A stretch of 64,000 nucleotides of DNA, from assembly GCA_002336115.1 (NCBI GenBank), contig DDEN01000056.1, positions 53,577 through 117,576 of the forward strand, read 5' to 3'. The stretch is from Chitinophagaceae bacterium UBA1953. Its GTDB lineage: Bacteria > Bacteroidota > Bacteroidia > Chitinophagales > Chitinophagaceae. Positions 8,742-17,700 of this stretch are shown here, in pieces. The notes beneath the pieces were generated by a model. That model saw nothing but the letters and a program-made list of their open reading frames with translations, was not told the origin of the DNA and did not search any database. A program made the position numbers and the translations under genes. How positions within the stretch are numbered: position 1 is the stretch's first letter; each line of letters begins with the position of its first letter.

Positions 8742-9554
8742 ATGAAAAGAATACTCAACTCAATCTTATTTGCTGCTGTTTTATTGGCTGGTTGTGCCAA
8801 AAACCAGGTAACAGGGCGTAAGCAACTGATTCTGCTCCCTGAAACTGAACTGCAATCAATGGCAGGTCAGCAGTACAAACAGTTTTTAACAGAAAATAAA
8901 GTCGTATCTAATACTGTAAACAAAGATGCTGAAATGGTGCGGCGTGTAGGTACAAGAATTGCTTATGCCATAACAAAGTACTATGAGCAGCAGGGTAAAT
9001 CAAAAGTTCTGGATGGTTATCAATGGGAATTTAACCTGGTTGATAATAAAGAAGTAAATGCATGGTGTATGCCTGGTGGAAAGGTTGTTGTTTATACCGG
9101 ACTGCTTCTTGTAACTCAAAACGAAGCAGCGCTGGCTGTTGTGATGGGACACGAAATAGCACATGCTATTGCTCTGCATGGGAACGAACGTATGAGCCAG
9201 GGAGTGATGCAGCAATTAGGTGGAGTGGCATTACAGGTGGCTTTGGCAAACAAGCCTGCAGAAACACAAAATCTTTTTATGTCAGCTTATGGTGTCGGCT
9301 CACAAGTTGGAGCAATTCTGCCTTTTTCACGTAAGCAGGAACTGGAAGCCGATCAGTTTGGATTACGTTTTGCAGCAATGGCTGGTTATAATCCACAGGA
9401 AGCGGTTAATTTCTGGCAAAGAATGGCAAAAGCCAGCAGTGGCCAGAAACCGCCGGAAATTTTAAGTACACACCCTTCTGATGAAACACGTATTCAAAAG
9501 ATGGAGCAATATGTAAAAGAAGCTATGCCGTATTATAAACCGATAGGTAAATAA
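8742..9554 (+). CDS. M48-family metalloprotease lipoprotein
   Basis: 270 residues. Signal peptide with lipobox LAGC (Cys-18), so it is anchored to a periplasmic membrane face. The zinc site is complete: HEIAH at residues 137-141 and a downstream ELEADQFG segment (Glu-200 is the likely third ligand). The family includes YcaL, LoiP and BepA-like proteases that take part in outer-membrane protein quality control. It sits between plsY and a strong terminator and has a 91-bp leader, so it is probably monocistronic. Substrate unknown. Confidence 0.92.
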   Translation: MKRILNSILFAAVLLAGCAKNQVTGRKQLILLPETELQSMAGQQYKQFLTENKVVSNTVNKDAEMVRRVGTRIAYAITKYYEQQGKSKVLDGYQWEFNLVDNKEVNAWCMPGGKVVVYTGLLLVTQNEAALAVVMGHEIAHAIALHGNERMSQGVMQQLGGVALQVALANKPAETQNLFMSAYGVGSQVGAILPFSRKQELEADQFGLRFAAMAGYNPQEAVNFWQRMAKASSGQKPPEILSTHPSDETRIQKMEQYVKEAMPYYKPIGK

Positions 9555-9575
9555 CCATAAAGGCCAAAAATGTAT

Positions 9576-9610
9576 AAAAGTCCTGCAATTTTTGCGGGAC
9601 TTTTGCTTTT
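9576..9610 (+). terminator. Intrinsic terminator after the M48 protease
   Basis: A 13-bp stem (9576-9588 with 9592-9604, one G-T pair) closes on a three-base loop and runs into a T-rich tail. Its core, GTCCTGCA/TGCGGGAC, is almost the same as that of the pnp terminator 2.4 kb away. Confidence 0.9.
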
Positions 9611-9658
9611 CTTTGAGGAAAAACGATGTTTAATCACGCATTCATGGCGAAAAAAGGC

Positions 9659-9666
9659 TAACTTTG
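9659..9666 (+). promoter_or_regulatory. Candidate -7 promoter box for the 148-residue gene
   Basis: TAACTTTG matches TAnnTTTG exactly and lies 36 bases before the ATG at 9703. No TTTG is visible at the canonical -33 spacing, so the call rests on the -7 box and its position. Confidence 0.45.
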
Positions 9667-9702
9667 TAAGCCTATTCAGTTCTCATCAAAATTTAATTTG
9701 GC

Positions 9703-10149
9703 ATGTCTATTTCTCTTTTGGAAAAACTCCAATTGAACGAAGAAAAGAACTTACTCATCCAAGGTTTACCATCTTCAATCGAAAAGCAATTTGTTAAGTT
9801 ATCATTCGCTAAGAATGTTACACCTCTTTTGCGTAGTAAAAAGATTGATTTTGCCTTGGTCTTTGCAGTTAATCAAACACAATTAAACGGAATTTTGAAG
9901 GAAGTGCTTCCAGCTTTAGCTCCAAATGCTAAATTCTGGATTGCTTACCCCAAAACAGCCTCTAAAATTGTGAGCGATTTAAACCGCTGCGGTAGCTGGC
10001 AGTTTGTGTGCCAGTGCGGATTTGAAACTTCAGAAGAAGTAGTGTTGGACCATGTTTGGACAGCCTTGCGCTTTGAAAGAGCAATGGCACTGAATCCAAA
10101 GGCAACAAGAACAAACAGAACTTCAAGGTTAAGTCCTGCTGAGGCTTGA
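9703..10149 (+). CDS. Conserved hypothetical protein, DUF3052-like
   Basis: 148 residues, soluble, no signal peptide. The central part alternates strand and helix: IDFALVFAVNQTQLNGILKEV, then ALAPNAKFWIAYPKTASKI. This pattern of an aspartate-led strand followed by a helix and then a WIAYPK strand resembles small DUF3052-type proteins, but I cannot confirm the family without a profile search. The C-terminal 20 residues are Arg/Thr-rich. It has its own promoter box and ends just before a terminator, so it is a one-gene unit between the M48 protease and the CYTH gene. Confidence 0.72.
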   Translation: MSISLLEKLQLNEEKNLLIQGLPSSIEKQFVKLSFAKNVTPLLRSKKIDFALVFAVNQTQLNGILKEVLPALAPNAKFWIAYPKTASKIVSDLNRCGSWQFVCQCGFETSEEVVLDHVWTALRFERAMALNPKATRTNRTSRLSPAEA

Positions 10150-10173
10150 AATCCGGATCGAACCAATTTACTG

Positions 10174-10199
10174 GCCGTCTTCTAAAGGCGGCTTTTTAT
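10174..10199 (+). terminator. Intrinsic terminator before the CYTH gene
   Basis: GCCGTCTT (10174-10181) pairs with AAGGCGGC (10185-10192) with one U-G pair and a 3-base loop, followed by five Ts. It lies inside the upstream extension of the next frame, which fixes that gene's start at 10212. Confidence 0.8.
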
Positions 10200-10211
10200 T
10201 TTACAATCAGT

Positions 10212-10733
10212 ATGAGTCATAAAAATATAGAAATTAAAGCCCGATGTAATGATGCTTCGTTCATCAGGAAATACCTGTTAAATAAAGGTGCTGATTTTAG
10301 AGGTACAGATGAGCAGACTGATACTTATTTCAACGTACCGAATGGCAGGTTGAAACTTCGGCAGGGTAATATTGAAAACACACTCATTTTTTATGAACGG
10401 GAAAATGTAGCTGGTCCTAAAATGAGCAGAGTAAATCTGTTTCCGGTTGAAGGGAACAGTGAAATGCTGAAGCAGATTCTTGTGAATACAAATGGAATTA
10501 AAGTTATAGTTAAAAAGAAACGGGAAATTTATTTTGTCGAAAATGTAAAGTTTCATATTGATGAAGTGGATGGACTTGGAAGCTTTGTTGAAATTGAGGC
10601 GATTGATAAAGATGGGTCAATTGGTCTTGAAAAAATAACGCAGCAATGCAATTATTATCTTCAGCAATTCGGAATTAAAGACGAACATCTTTTAACGCAT
10701 TCTTACAGTGATTTGCTGATGAATGAATCATAG
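10212..10733 (+). CDS. CYTH-domain protein (class IV adenylate cyclase / triphosphatase-like)
   Basis: 173 residues from ATG 10212; the upstream frame extension to 10146 crosses a terminator. The start reads NIEIKARC, matching the CYTH signature ExExK except that the first Glu is Asn-5. Further family features follow: a TDTYFNVPNGRLKLRQ strand pair with the KLR basic motif, ENTLIFYERE, VIVKKKREIYF and IDEVDGLGSFVEIEA. CYTH proteins bind triphosphates and divalent metal inside a beta tunnel, acting as adenylate cyclases, thiamine triphosphatases or tripolyphosphatases. The exact substrate is open. The PAP2 gene begins 14 bp downstream. Confidence 0.85.
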   Translation: MSHKNIEIKARCNDASFIRKYLLNKGADFRGTDEQTDTYFNVPNGRLKLRQGNIENTLIFYERENVAGPKMSRVNLFPVEGNSEMLKQILVNTNGIKVIVKKKREIYFVENVKFHIDEVDGLGSFVEIEAIDKDGSIGLEKITQQCNYYLQQFGIKDEHLLTHSYSDLLMNES

Positions 10734-10738
10734 TTTTG
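10731..10738 (+). promoter_or_regulatory. Candidate -7 promoter box of the PAP2 gene
   Basis: TAGTTTTG overlaps the stop codon of the CYTH gene and matches TAnnTTTG. The predicted start of transcription is about five bases before the ATG at 10748. The nearest TTTG upstream (10712-10715) gives a spacer of only 15 bases, so the -33 element is doubtful. Confidence 0.4.
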
Positions 10739-10747
10739 CACTTAACA

Positions 10748-11362
10748 ATGAACTGGAAATACAACCATCCTTTGCGGAATTTATTTACGTATGCTGTTTT
10801 TATACTGCTGGTTGCAGGAATTGTTTCGCTGCTTGTTGCAGGCAAAGAACAGGTGTTTCTTTTTCTGAATCAACGGCATTCTGACTTTGCAGATTTTTTT
10901 CTGAAGTATTATACTTATGCTGGTGAGGGCTTGGTTATGGCAGCGCTTGGTATAATTTTTTTAGCAGCACGCAAAAGAAAACTTGGCATATTGCTGATTG
11001 TTGGTTTTGCAGTAAGCGGATTGCTGGCACAGGGATTAAAACGTATAAAGGAAAACCCAAGACCCGGATTATATTTTCAGAAAACAGAAATGGTGCATTC
11101 GGTTGACGGACATTTACTGAAAGGCAGAAACAGTTTTCCCAGCGGACATACAACTACTGCTTTTGCCATGTTTAGTTTACTTGCATTTGCTACAAGAAAT
11201 AAAGTGCTTCAATTTGTTTATTTTATTGCTGCGTTAGCTGTTGGATATTCCCGCATTTATTTAGGGCAACATTTTACAGCCGATGTACTTGGCGGTGCTG
11301 CATTGGGCTTTTTAACATCTTATTTTTTGTTCTGGCTGTTCAGGAATAAAGAGTGGGAGTGA
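10748..11362 (+). CDS. PAP2-family phosphatase
   Basis: 204 residues from ATG 10748; a TTG four codons earlier is inside the promoter box. Five to six membrane segments. The three-part acid-phosphatase signature is complete: KRIKENPRP (98-106), PSGH (131-134) and SRIYLGQHFTAD (168-179, with His-175). The active site faces the periplasm. Relatives dephosphorylate undecaprenyl pyrophosphate, phosphatidylglycerol phosphate or lipid A; the substrate here cannot be decided. Convergent with dnaG, with 140 bp between the stops. Confidence 0.92.
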   Translation: MNWKYNHPLRNLFTYAVFILLVAGIVSLLVAGKEQVFLFLNQRHSDFADFFLKYYTYAGEGLVMAALGIIFLAARKRKLGILLIVGFAVSGLLAQGLKRIKENPRPGLYFQKTEMVHSVDGHLLKGRNSFPSGHTTTAFAMFSLLAFATRNKVLQFVYFIAALAVGYSRIYLGQHFTADVLGGAALGFLTSYFLFWLFRNKEWE

Positions 11363-11431
11363 TATTTTTGTAAACTCTGAAGGCGGTTCTCAATCCCCGT
11401 TAGCGGTTGAAGAAAGTTGTGTTGGAAAATG

Positions 11432-11460
11432 GCTACAAACAGTCAGAAACTGTTTGCAGC
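11432..11460. repeat. Hairpin between convergent PAP2 and dnaG genes
   Basis: CAAACAGT (11436-11443) pairs with ACTGTTTG (11449-11456) over a 5-base loop, and flanking GCT/AGC extend the stem past one mismatch. Neither strand has a clear T-run after it, so it may be a weak bidirectional terminator or a transcript-end structure. Confidence 0.5.
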
Positions 11461-11502
11461 ATAAAAATGCGAAGTATAGAGACTTTGCATAGCTGGAAGA
11501 TA

Positions 11503-13431
11503 TTATCTCAAAATCACTGTTCCTAATTCTTTTGTCAGTTCCATTTCCATTTGCTTCAGGTGCTGGTGCGTACGGATGAGGGTGAATTGTTCTTCATCAT
11601 TATGCGGCTGTTCCATATCACGCTGATTTTCTTCAATCATGCGTTTTATTTTACGGAGTTTTAAATAGATGAGTACAGAAAGCACTTCCTGTTTGTACAA
11701 ATCTTCTCTTGTTGGTAAGCCAGCCTCAAATATCCTGATCCAGTTAGGACTGATTTCTTCACTGAAATCGGCTAAAGCAACTACAGCTTTGCTGATCTTC
11801 TGATCTTCATGAAACAAAAAACTTTTCATGGTTGGTTCCATCCCATCATTCAGCCATTGTTTGTACTGATTAATAATCATCTGCAGTTCTGGGTTATCAA
11901 TCATATCCCATTCTTCGCTTTCCGATAAAATAAATTGAGAAGTGGTTTGGGTTTCTTCCCAGGGAAGTAAACCAAAATCGAGCAGGCAACGAACAAGGGC
12001 CCTTTCATTTTGTTCATCGGTTGAAAGCAGTTGTGCAGTTGCGTCATCAATGGTTTCCTGCGGAAATTGATCCTTCAGTATTTCTTCTTCTGTCGGAAGT
12101 TTTTGCTCCAGTTTGCTTACACGTTCACGGATAAATTTGTTGACGAGTGCATGCAAACCCGATTCATCAATTTTTAATAACTCAGCACTTTTATGAATAT
12201 AATCCTGCTGGCGTGTAAAATCTTCAACCTTATTAATCCGACTGATACTTTCAGCAATGTGATTAACTGCAGCAGCCTTTTTGGTTGAATCATTACCTGC
12301 ATCTTTCAGCATTACTTCCAACTGAAAAAGGATAACATCTTTTTTATTTTGTTTGGTGAATTCGGTAAAGCCCGATGCTCCAACTTTATTTACATAACTG
12401 TCAGGGTCTTCATTATCGGGAATCAACACGAGTTTTACATTCAGCCCTTCTTCGAGTGCAAGATCCAAACCACGCATGGCTGCTTTTACACCTGCAGCAT
12501 CACCATCGTAAAGAATAGTTAAGTTGTTGCTGTATTTTTTTATGAGCCGTAACTGATCAGGCGTTAATGAAGTACCACCACTTGCAACTACGTTTTCAAT
12601 ACCTGCCTGGTGTAACGAAATAACATCAGTATAACCTTCAACTAAAAGACATTCATCATTTTTGTCAATAGCCTGTCTTGCAAAATAAGTTCCGTAAAGA
12701 ATTTTGCTTTTGACATAAACTTCATTCTCGGGAGTGTTGATGTACTTTGGTGCATTTTCCTTTTTGCCAATGATACGGGCACCAAAGCCAATTACTTTTC
12801 CGGTGTTGTTGTGTACGGGAAAAATGATGCGTTCACGATAGTTGTCAACTAACTGGCCATTACGTTCAACAACAATTCCTGTTTTAGTTAACAGCTCAGG
12901 ATTGTATTGCTGTTTGATGGCTTCGGTTGCAAATGCATCTCTTTGCTGAGGTGAATAACCAAGCTGAAATTTATGAATAATGTCTTCCCTGAATCCACGT
13001 TCTTTTAAATAAGTAAGTGCAACTGATTTTCCTTCTTCTGTTTCAAACAACTGCTTTGCAAAAAACTGCTGGGCAAATGTGTTGATGATGAACAGGCTAT
13101 CGGCAGTTTGCCTTTGTTGTACTGCTTCAGGAGAAGAATAAGTTTCTTCAATGGTAACATTATACTTGGCTGCAAGAAATTTCAGTGCATCAACATAGCT
13201 GTACTTCTCATGCTCCATCAAAAAGCTTACTGCATTACCGCTGCGTCCGCAACCAAAGCATTTATATATTTCTTTTGCTGGCGATACAGTAAAGGATGGC
13301 GTTTTCTCATTATGAAAAGGACAAAGGCCGAGATAGCTGCTGCCTCTTTTCTTCAGTTTTACAAAGCCGCCAACGATTTCCACAATATCAATGCGGCTGA
13401 GAATTTGTTGTATGGTTTCCTGTGTAATCAA
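11503..13431 (-). CDS. dnaG: DNA primase
   Basis: 642 residues, normal for Bacteroidota DnaG. The CHC2 zinc finger uses Cys-37, His-40, Cys-58 and Cys-61 (CPFHNEKTPSF and YKCFGCG). The catalytic core carries the RNAP basic motif region (GFGARII) and a TOPRIM domain with LLVEGYTDVISLHQAG and ILYDGDAAG. The C-terminal part is the DnaB-helicase-interacting region. Primase makes RNA primers at the fork. The start codon is TTG (minus strand, 13431), chosen because the zinc-finger domain begins at once and no ATG lies upstream in frame. Divergent from prfB across a region with a long foldback. Confidence 0.97.
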   Translation of the reverse strand: MITQETIQQILSRIDIVEIVGGFVKLKKRGSSYLGLCPFHNEKTPSFTVSPAKEIYKCFGCGRSGNAVSFLMEHEKYSYVDALKFLAAKYNVTIEETYSSPEAVQQRQTADSLFIINTFAQQFFAKQLFETEEGKSVALTYLKERGFREDIIHKFQLGYSPQQRDAFATEAIKQQYNPELLTKTGIVVERNGQLVDNYRERIIFPVHNNTGKVIGFGARIIGKKENAPKYINTPENEVYVKSKILYGTYFARQAIDKNDECLLVEGYTDVISLHQAGIENVVASGGTSLTPDQLRLIKKYSNNLTILYDGDAAGVKAAMRGLDLALEEGLNVKLVLIPDNEDPDSYVNKVGASGFTEFTKQNKKDVILFQLEVMLKDAGNDSTKKAAAVNHIAESISRINKVEDFTRQQDYIHKSAELLKIDESGLHALVNKFIRERVSKLEQKLPTEEEILKDQFPQETIDDATAQLLSTDEQNERALVRCLLDFGLLPWEETQTTSQFILSESEEWDMIDNPELQMIINQYKQWLNDGMEPTMKSFLFHEDQKISKAVVALADFSEEISPNWIRIFEAGLPTREDLYKQEVLSVLIYLKLRKIKRMIEENQRDMEQPHNDEEQFTLIRTHQHLKQMEMELTKELGTVILR

Positions 13432-13460
13432 GTGGCTGGCAAATTACGAAGAATGAGTGA

Positions 13461-13564
13461 AGAAAGTCGGAAAGTCCGGAAGTCAGCAAGACCGAAAGCA
13501 TCAGACTGATAAAATATCGACAAGTTTCTTCCGGACTTTCGGACTATAAGCTTCCCGACTTTCT
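13461..13564. repeat. Nested inverted repeats between dnaG and prfB
   Basis: GAAAGTCCGGAA (13470-13481) is the exact reverse complement of 13529-13540, and AGAAAGTCGG (13461-13470) is that of 13555-13564. Together they form a two-part foldback with a central loop of about 47 bases and a one-sided bulge of 14. The motif GAAAGTC/GACTTTC recurs at least four times. The right arm ends 16 bases before the prfB -7 box. Confidence 0.75.
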
Positions 13565-13580
13565 TTCCGACTCTTTCCCT

Positions 13581-13588
13581 TACATTTG
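13581..13588 (+). promoter_or_regulatory. Candidate prfB promoter (-7 box)
   Basis: TACATTTG is an exact TAnnTTTG match, only 8 bases before the prfB ATG, so the mRNA would have a leader of a few bases. No clear TTTG lies at -33; that position falls inside the right arm of the inverted repeat. Confidence 0.55.
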
Positions 13589-13596
13589 CACCCGTT

Positions 13597-14689
13597 ATGA
13601 CAATTGAAAAATTAAACGATATAAGGGAACGCATTCTTGTCCTGAGGAGGTTTCTTTGACGTCGAGAACCGACAATATAAAATTGCAGAGGACAAACAAC
13701 TATCTCTGAGCCCCGGCTTCTGGGACGATAATAAGCGTGCAACAGAAATTCTGAAAGAAATTAAAAACAATGAGTATTGGGTAAGTCTTTTTGACCAGAC
13801 CAGTACCGCTGTTGAGGATTTTGCTGTGCTGTTTGAATTCTGGAAAGCAGGCGATGCTACTGAAGAAGAAACAAAGGAAGCATACGACAATGCTGTAAAT
13901 GCAATTGAAGATGCTGAGTTTAAGAGCACGCTCAACCAACCTGAAGATGAATTGCCTGCAGTACTGCAGATTAACTCAGGTGCTGGTGGAACTGAAAGCC
14001 AGGACTGGGCGCAGATACTTGCACGTATGTACCGCATGTATGGCGAACGACAGGGCTGGAAAGTAACTGAACTCGATTGGCAGGATGGTGATGGTGCCGG
14101 TATTAAAACCTGTACTTACCAGTTTGAAGGTCCGTTTGCTTATGGTTTTCTGAAAGCTGAAAATGGTGTGCATCGCTTGGTGCGCATTTCGCCTTTTGAC
14201 AGTAATGCACGCAGGCATACATCGTTTGCAAGTGTGTATGTGTACCCGTTAGTTGATGATACAATTGACATTGATATCAAAGACAGCGATGTGAAAATGG
14301 AAACTGCACGAAGCGGTGGAGCTGGCGGACAGAACGTAAACAAGGTTGAAACGAAAGTATTCTTAACGCATATTCCTACGGGTATTGTGGTTGTTTGCCA
14401 AACAGAACGTTCGCAGCTGGGTAACCGTGAAAAAGCCATGACCATGTTGAAGAGCCGTTTGTATGAAGAAGAACTCCGCAAACGTAATGAGCTGAAAGAT
14501 GCTACCAATGCCAACAAGAAAAAGATCGAGTGGGGAAGCCAGATAAGAAGTTATGTGTTCCATCCATATAAAATGATTAAAGATCATCGTACTGATTTTG
14601 AAGTGGGCAATGTGCAGCCGGTAATGGATGGTGAGCTGGATGGATTTATTAAAGCATATTTGATGAGCGAGAAGGAAGCGGAGAGCTGA
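13597..14689 (+). CDS. prfB: Peptide chain release factor 2 with programmed +1 frameshift
   Basis: Two joined frames: 13597-13656 (20 codons ending RRFL) and 13658-14689 (343 residues), 363 in total, the normal RF2 length. The first frame stops at an in-frame TGA at 13657 inside CTTTGAC, preceded by an internal AGGAGG (13645-13650). Ribosomes slip forward one base there and continue with D-V-E-N-R. This is the classic RF2 autoregulation. The second frame holds the RF2 recognition motif SPF (in [14 protein letters not shown]) and the catalytic GGQ ([14 protein letters not shown]). Reading it from the internal ATG at 13826 would lose the N-terminal domain. Confidence 0.96.
13645..13660 (+). promoter_or_regulatory. 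Programmed +1 frameshift signal of prfB
   Basis: AGGAGG (13645-13650), three bases (TTT), then CTT TGA C (13654-13660). The Shine-Dalgarno-like element just upstream of the slippery CTT and the poor-context TGA are the three elements known to drive RF2 frameshifting when RF2 is scarce. Confidence 0.95.
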
Positions 14690-14733
14690 TGATGAAAACT
14701 TAATAATCTTTATAAACACTAAACTTGAAACCG

Positions 14734-17700
14734 ATGAAAAAAATTGTTAGCCTGATTGTATTCCTATGTTTAATTGTCGCATCTAATGCACAAGTTGTAT
14801 TTCAGGAAAGTTTTGATGGAACAACTTTTGCACCAACGGGATGGTACAATACAAGAATCCTCCCGTCAGTATCAACAACAACCAATATTTGGGACTGGAA
14901 AACTCAGGGAGTAAATCCTGTAGTTGATCCCCATAGCGGCTCTGCAATGGCACATTTTGAAACATGGACTAGTAATGGCATTAATTCTGAATTGGGAACA
15001 CCTGTTATTAATTTATCTTCAGGAGCTTCACACAGATTACGATTCTGGTTGTATAGGGGAAGCGCTTACCTCAATGGATTAGACAGGCTTGAAGTTTACA
15101 TAAATACTCAGACAAATATTACGGGAGCAACAAAATTAATTACCGTTTATGTAAGTAAAGCACAATCACCTGCTGAACCAGTAGATGGTTGGTATGAATA
15201 TGTGTGTGAAATACCAGCTTCATACAATACAGCCTCTAACTATATTATTTTTCGAGGTATATCGGCTTATAGCCCTAACCAGATTTATTTGGATGATGTA
15301 TCAGTTGAAGAATATACATGTAACAAACCTTCATCACCTTTAATCTCTAATATAACCACTTCATCAGTTACAATGAACTGGTCAGCTCCGGTAAACAGTT
15401 CTCCTTCAGGTTATGAATGGGAATTGCGAACTATTGGTTCAGGTGGCGCAGGAACAACAGGTTTAGTCATTAGTGGAAATACAACTACAGGTATTACGAC
15501 AGCAAATGCTTCTGGGCTTACACAAGGTGCGACCTATAAATTATTTATACGCAGTGTATGTGGGAGTGAAAAAAGTGTTTGGACTGATGCTATAAGTTTT
15601 ACAACACTATGCAATCCATATACAATTCCATATACCGAAAATTTTGATGCATTTACTACTGGTATACCTTATTGTACTTCTTTATCAAATTTGAATGGGG
15701 GAGATACATGGAAATCACTTTATCCTTCTTCTGGAAGTTATAGTGGAGTGAATGCTTTAATGAATATAACCGGTTATGCTTCAACAACAGGTCCACTCAG
15801 TGATTGGTTTTTTACTGCTCCATTAAACCTTGAAGCAAATAAATGTTATAGTGTTTCCTTCCGTTTGGCGGTGAATTCATCTCCATTATATCAGAATTTA
15901 AAAGTGCAGATTGGAACTGCTCAAGATGCCGGAACAATGGGCGCAAGTAATATAGTTAGTCTTACAAACTTAAGTGCTTCGGATTTTCAACTTATTGAAG
16001 GAAGTTTCTCTGTGGCACAAACTGGGGTTTACTATATTGGATTTCATAATTACTCGGATGTATATACAGCAAGCGGCAAGGTAATAATAGATGATATTTC
16101 TGTTACAGAAGGAATAGGCATGCCAACAAATATCTCAGCAAGTTCAATTCAGCCAAATTCGGCAACTATTGCATGGAACTCACCGTCATGCGGAACTGCC
16201 ACTGGTTATGAATGGGAATTGCGATCATCTGCTGCACCAGGTTCGGGTGCAACAGGCTTAATAACTTCAGGATCAACCATCGATTTAACTACCGATATTT
16301 CATCCCTTACTGATAATTCAACTTATAGTTTTTATGTTAGAGCATCGAATGGAAGCTTGAAGAGTGCATGGACTAATGCATTAGTTTTTAAGACAAGTTG
16401 TATTGTAAAGTCAATACCTTATTCAGAAAATTTTGATGGTAGATATGCGCCAAATTTCCCCTATTGCTATGTAGTACAGGATGTTACTGCTCCATACAAT
16501 TCTTGGAATACTTGGCAAATTGAAAATTCTAAAGCTTATTCTTACCCTAATTGTGCGCAAATAGGTACAACAGGCAGTACTTATAATGGAAATAATTGGA
16601 TGTTCACACCGCCTCTTTCCTTAGTTTCAGGAAAGTCGTACAGGTTAAGCTTTTATTATCACAATTATATTTATAATTATGATGAGAAATTGGAAGTAAA
16701 ATATGGAAAAGGTGCCAATTCTTCTTATATGACCAGCGTTCCAATATTTAGCAATACTGATATTCGGAATTCTTTTTATAAAAAGGCAGTTGTTGATTTT
16801 GTGCCATCCGAAACAGGAAATTATAATATGGGATTTCATTATTTCAGTAACTCTTCTAGGTATAAGCTTTATGTTGATGACATTAAAGTAGAAGAAACTC
16901 CGAAATGTGACACAGTTTATGACATTAAAGTAAAAGATATAACTACGCAAAGTGTTGTAATAAATTGGTCTTTACCAATTTCAGGTACACCAAATGGTTT
17001 TATATGGGAAATAAGAACAAGCGGAATTGCTGGTAGTGGAACAAGTGGTTTGATTTCTGACGGTTCTTTAGTAGCAGCTACACAAACTTTAAATGTTACA
17101 GGATTAACAAATAGCACAAACTATACTTTTTATATTAAATCAGTTTGCGGAACTGATAGCAGTAGCTGGGTGGCTTCTGCATTTACTACTGCATGCCTCC
17201 CTTTGCCAATTCCATATAATGAAAGCTTTAATTCTTTATCTTCAAACAACCTTCCTGAATGTACAACAATTGAAGAAACAAAAGACGTTTATAAATGGTA
17301 TGTTAATTCATCATATCATTACTCTCCGCCTTATGCTTTGCTTCATGAGGGAAGTTCACTAAGTCCTCTTGATGATTGGTTTTTTTCTGCGCCTTTGGAT
17401 TTAAAAGCCGGTAAAAGTTATCACTTGTCATTTTACACGAAGCAGGTTGTATCTGGTTATATGGATGCTTTGGAAATATATACAGGAAATTTTGCTCAAA
17501 ACGAATCAATGAGCGTAACTCCTATATATGTGAATAATTCGATTTCAAATACATCTTATCAATTAATGAGTGTTGATTTCACCGTTTCTGCTGATGGAAC
17601 ATATTACCTTGGATTCAGATGGAAGCCAAACAATTATACTTGGGCAGTTGTTATTGACGACATATCGGTTTCTGAAAATACCGCAACAGCAATCCGTGAT

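Noticed and set aside
11363..11502. tRNA or small RNA gene between PAP2 and dnaG
   Set aside because: There is one hairpin but no cloverleaf, no T-loop GTTCRANNC and no promoter box.
13597..13825. prfB as a pseudogene because of the in-frame stop
   Set aside because: The stop lies exactly in the conserved RF2 frameshift signal and the joined product has normal length.
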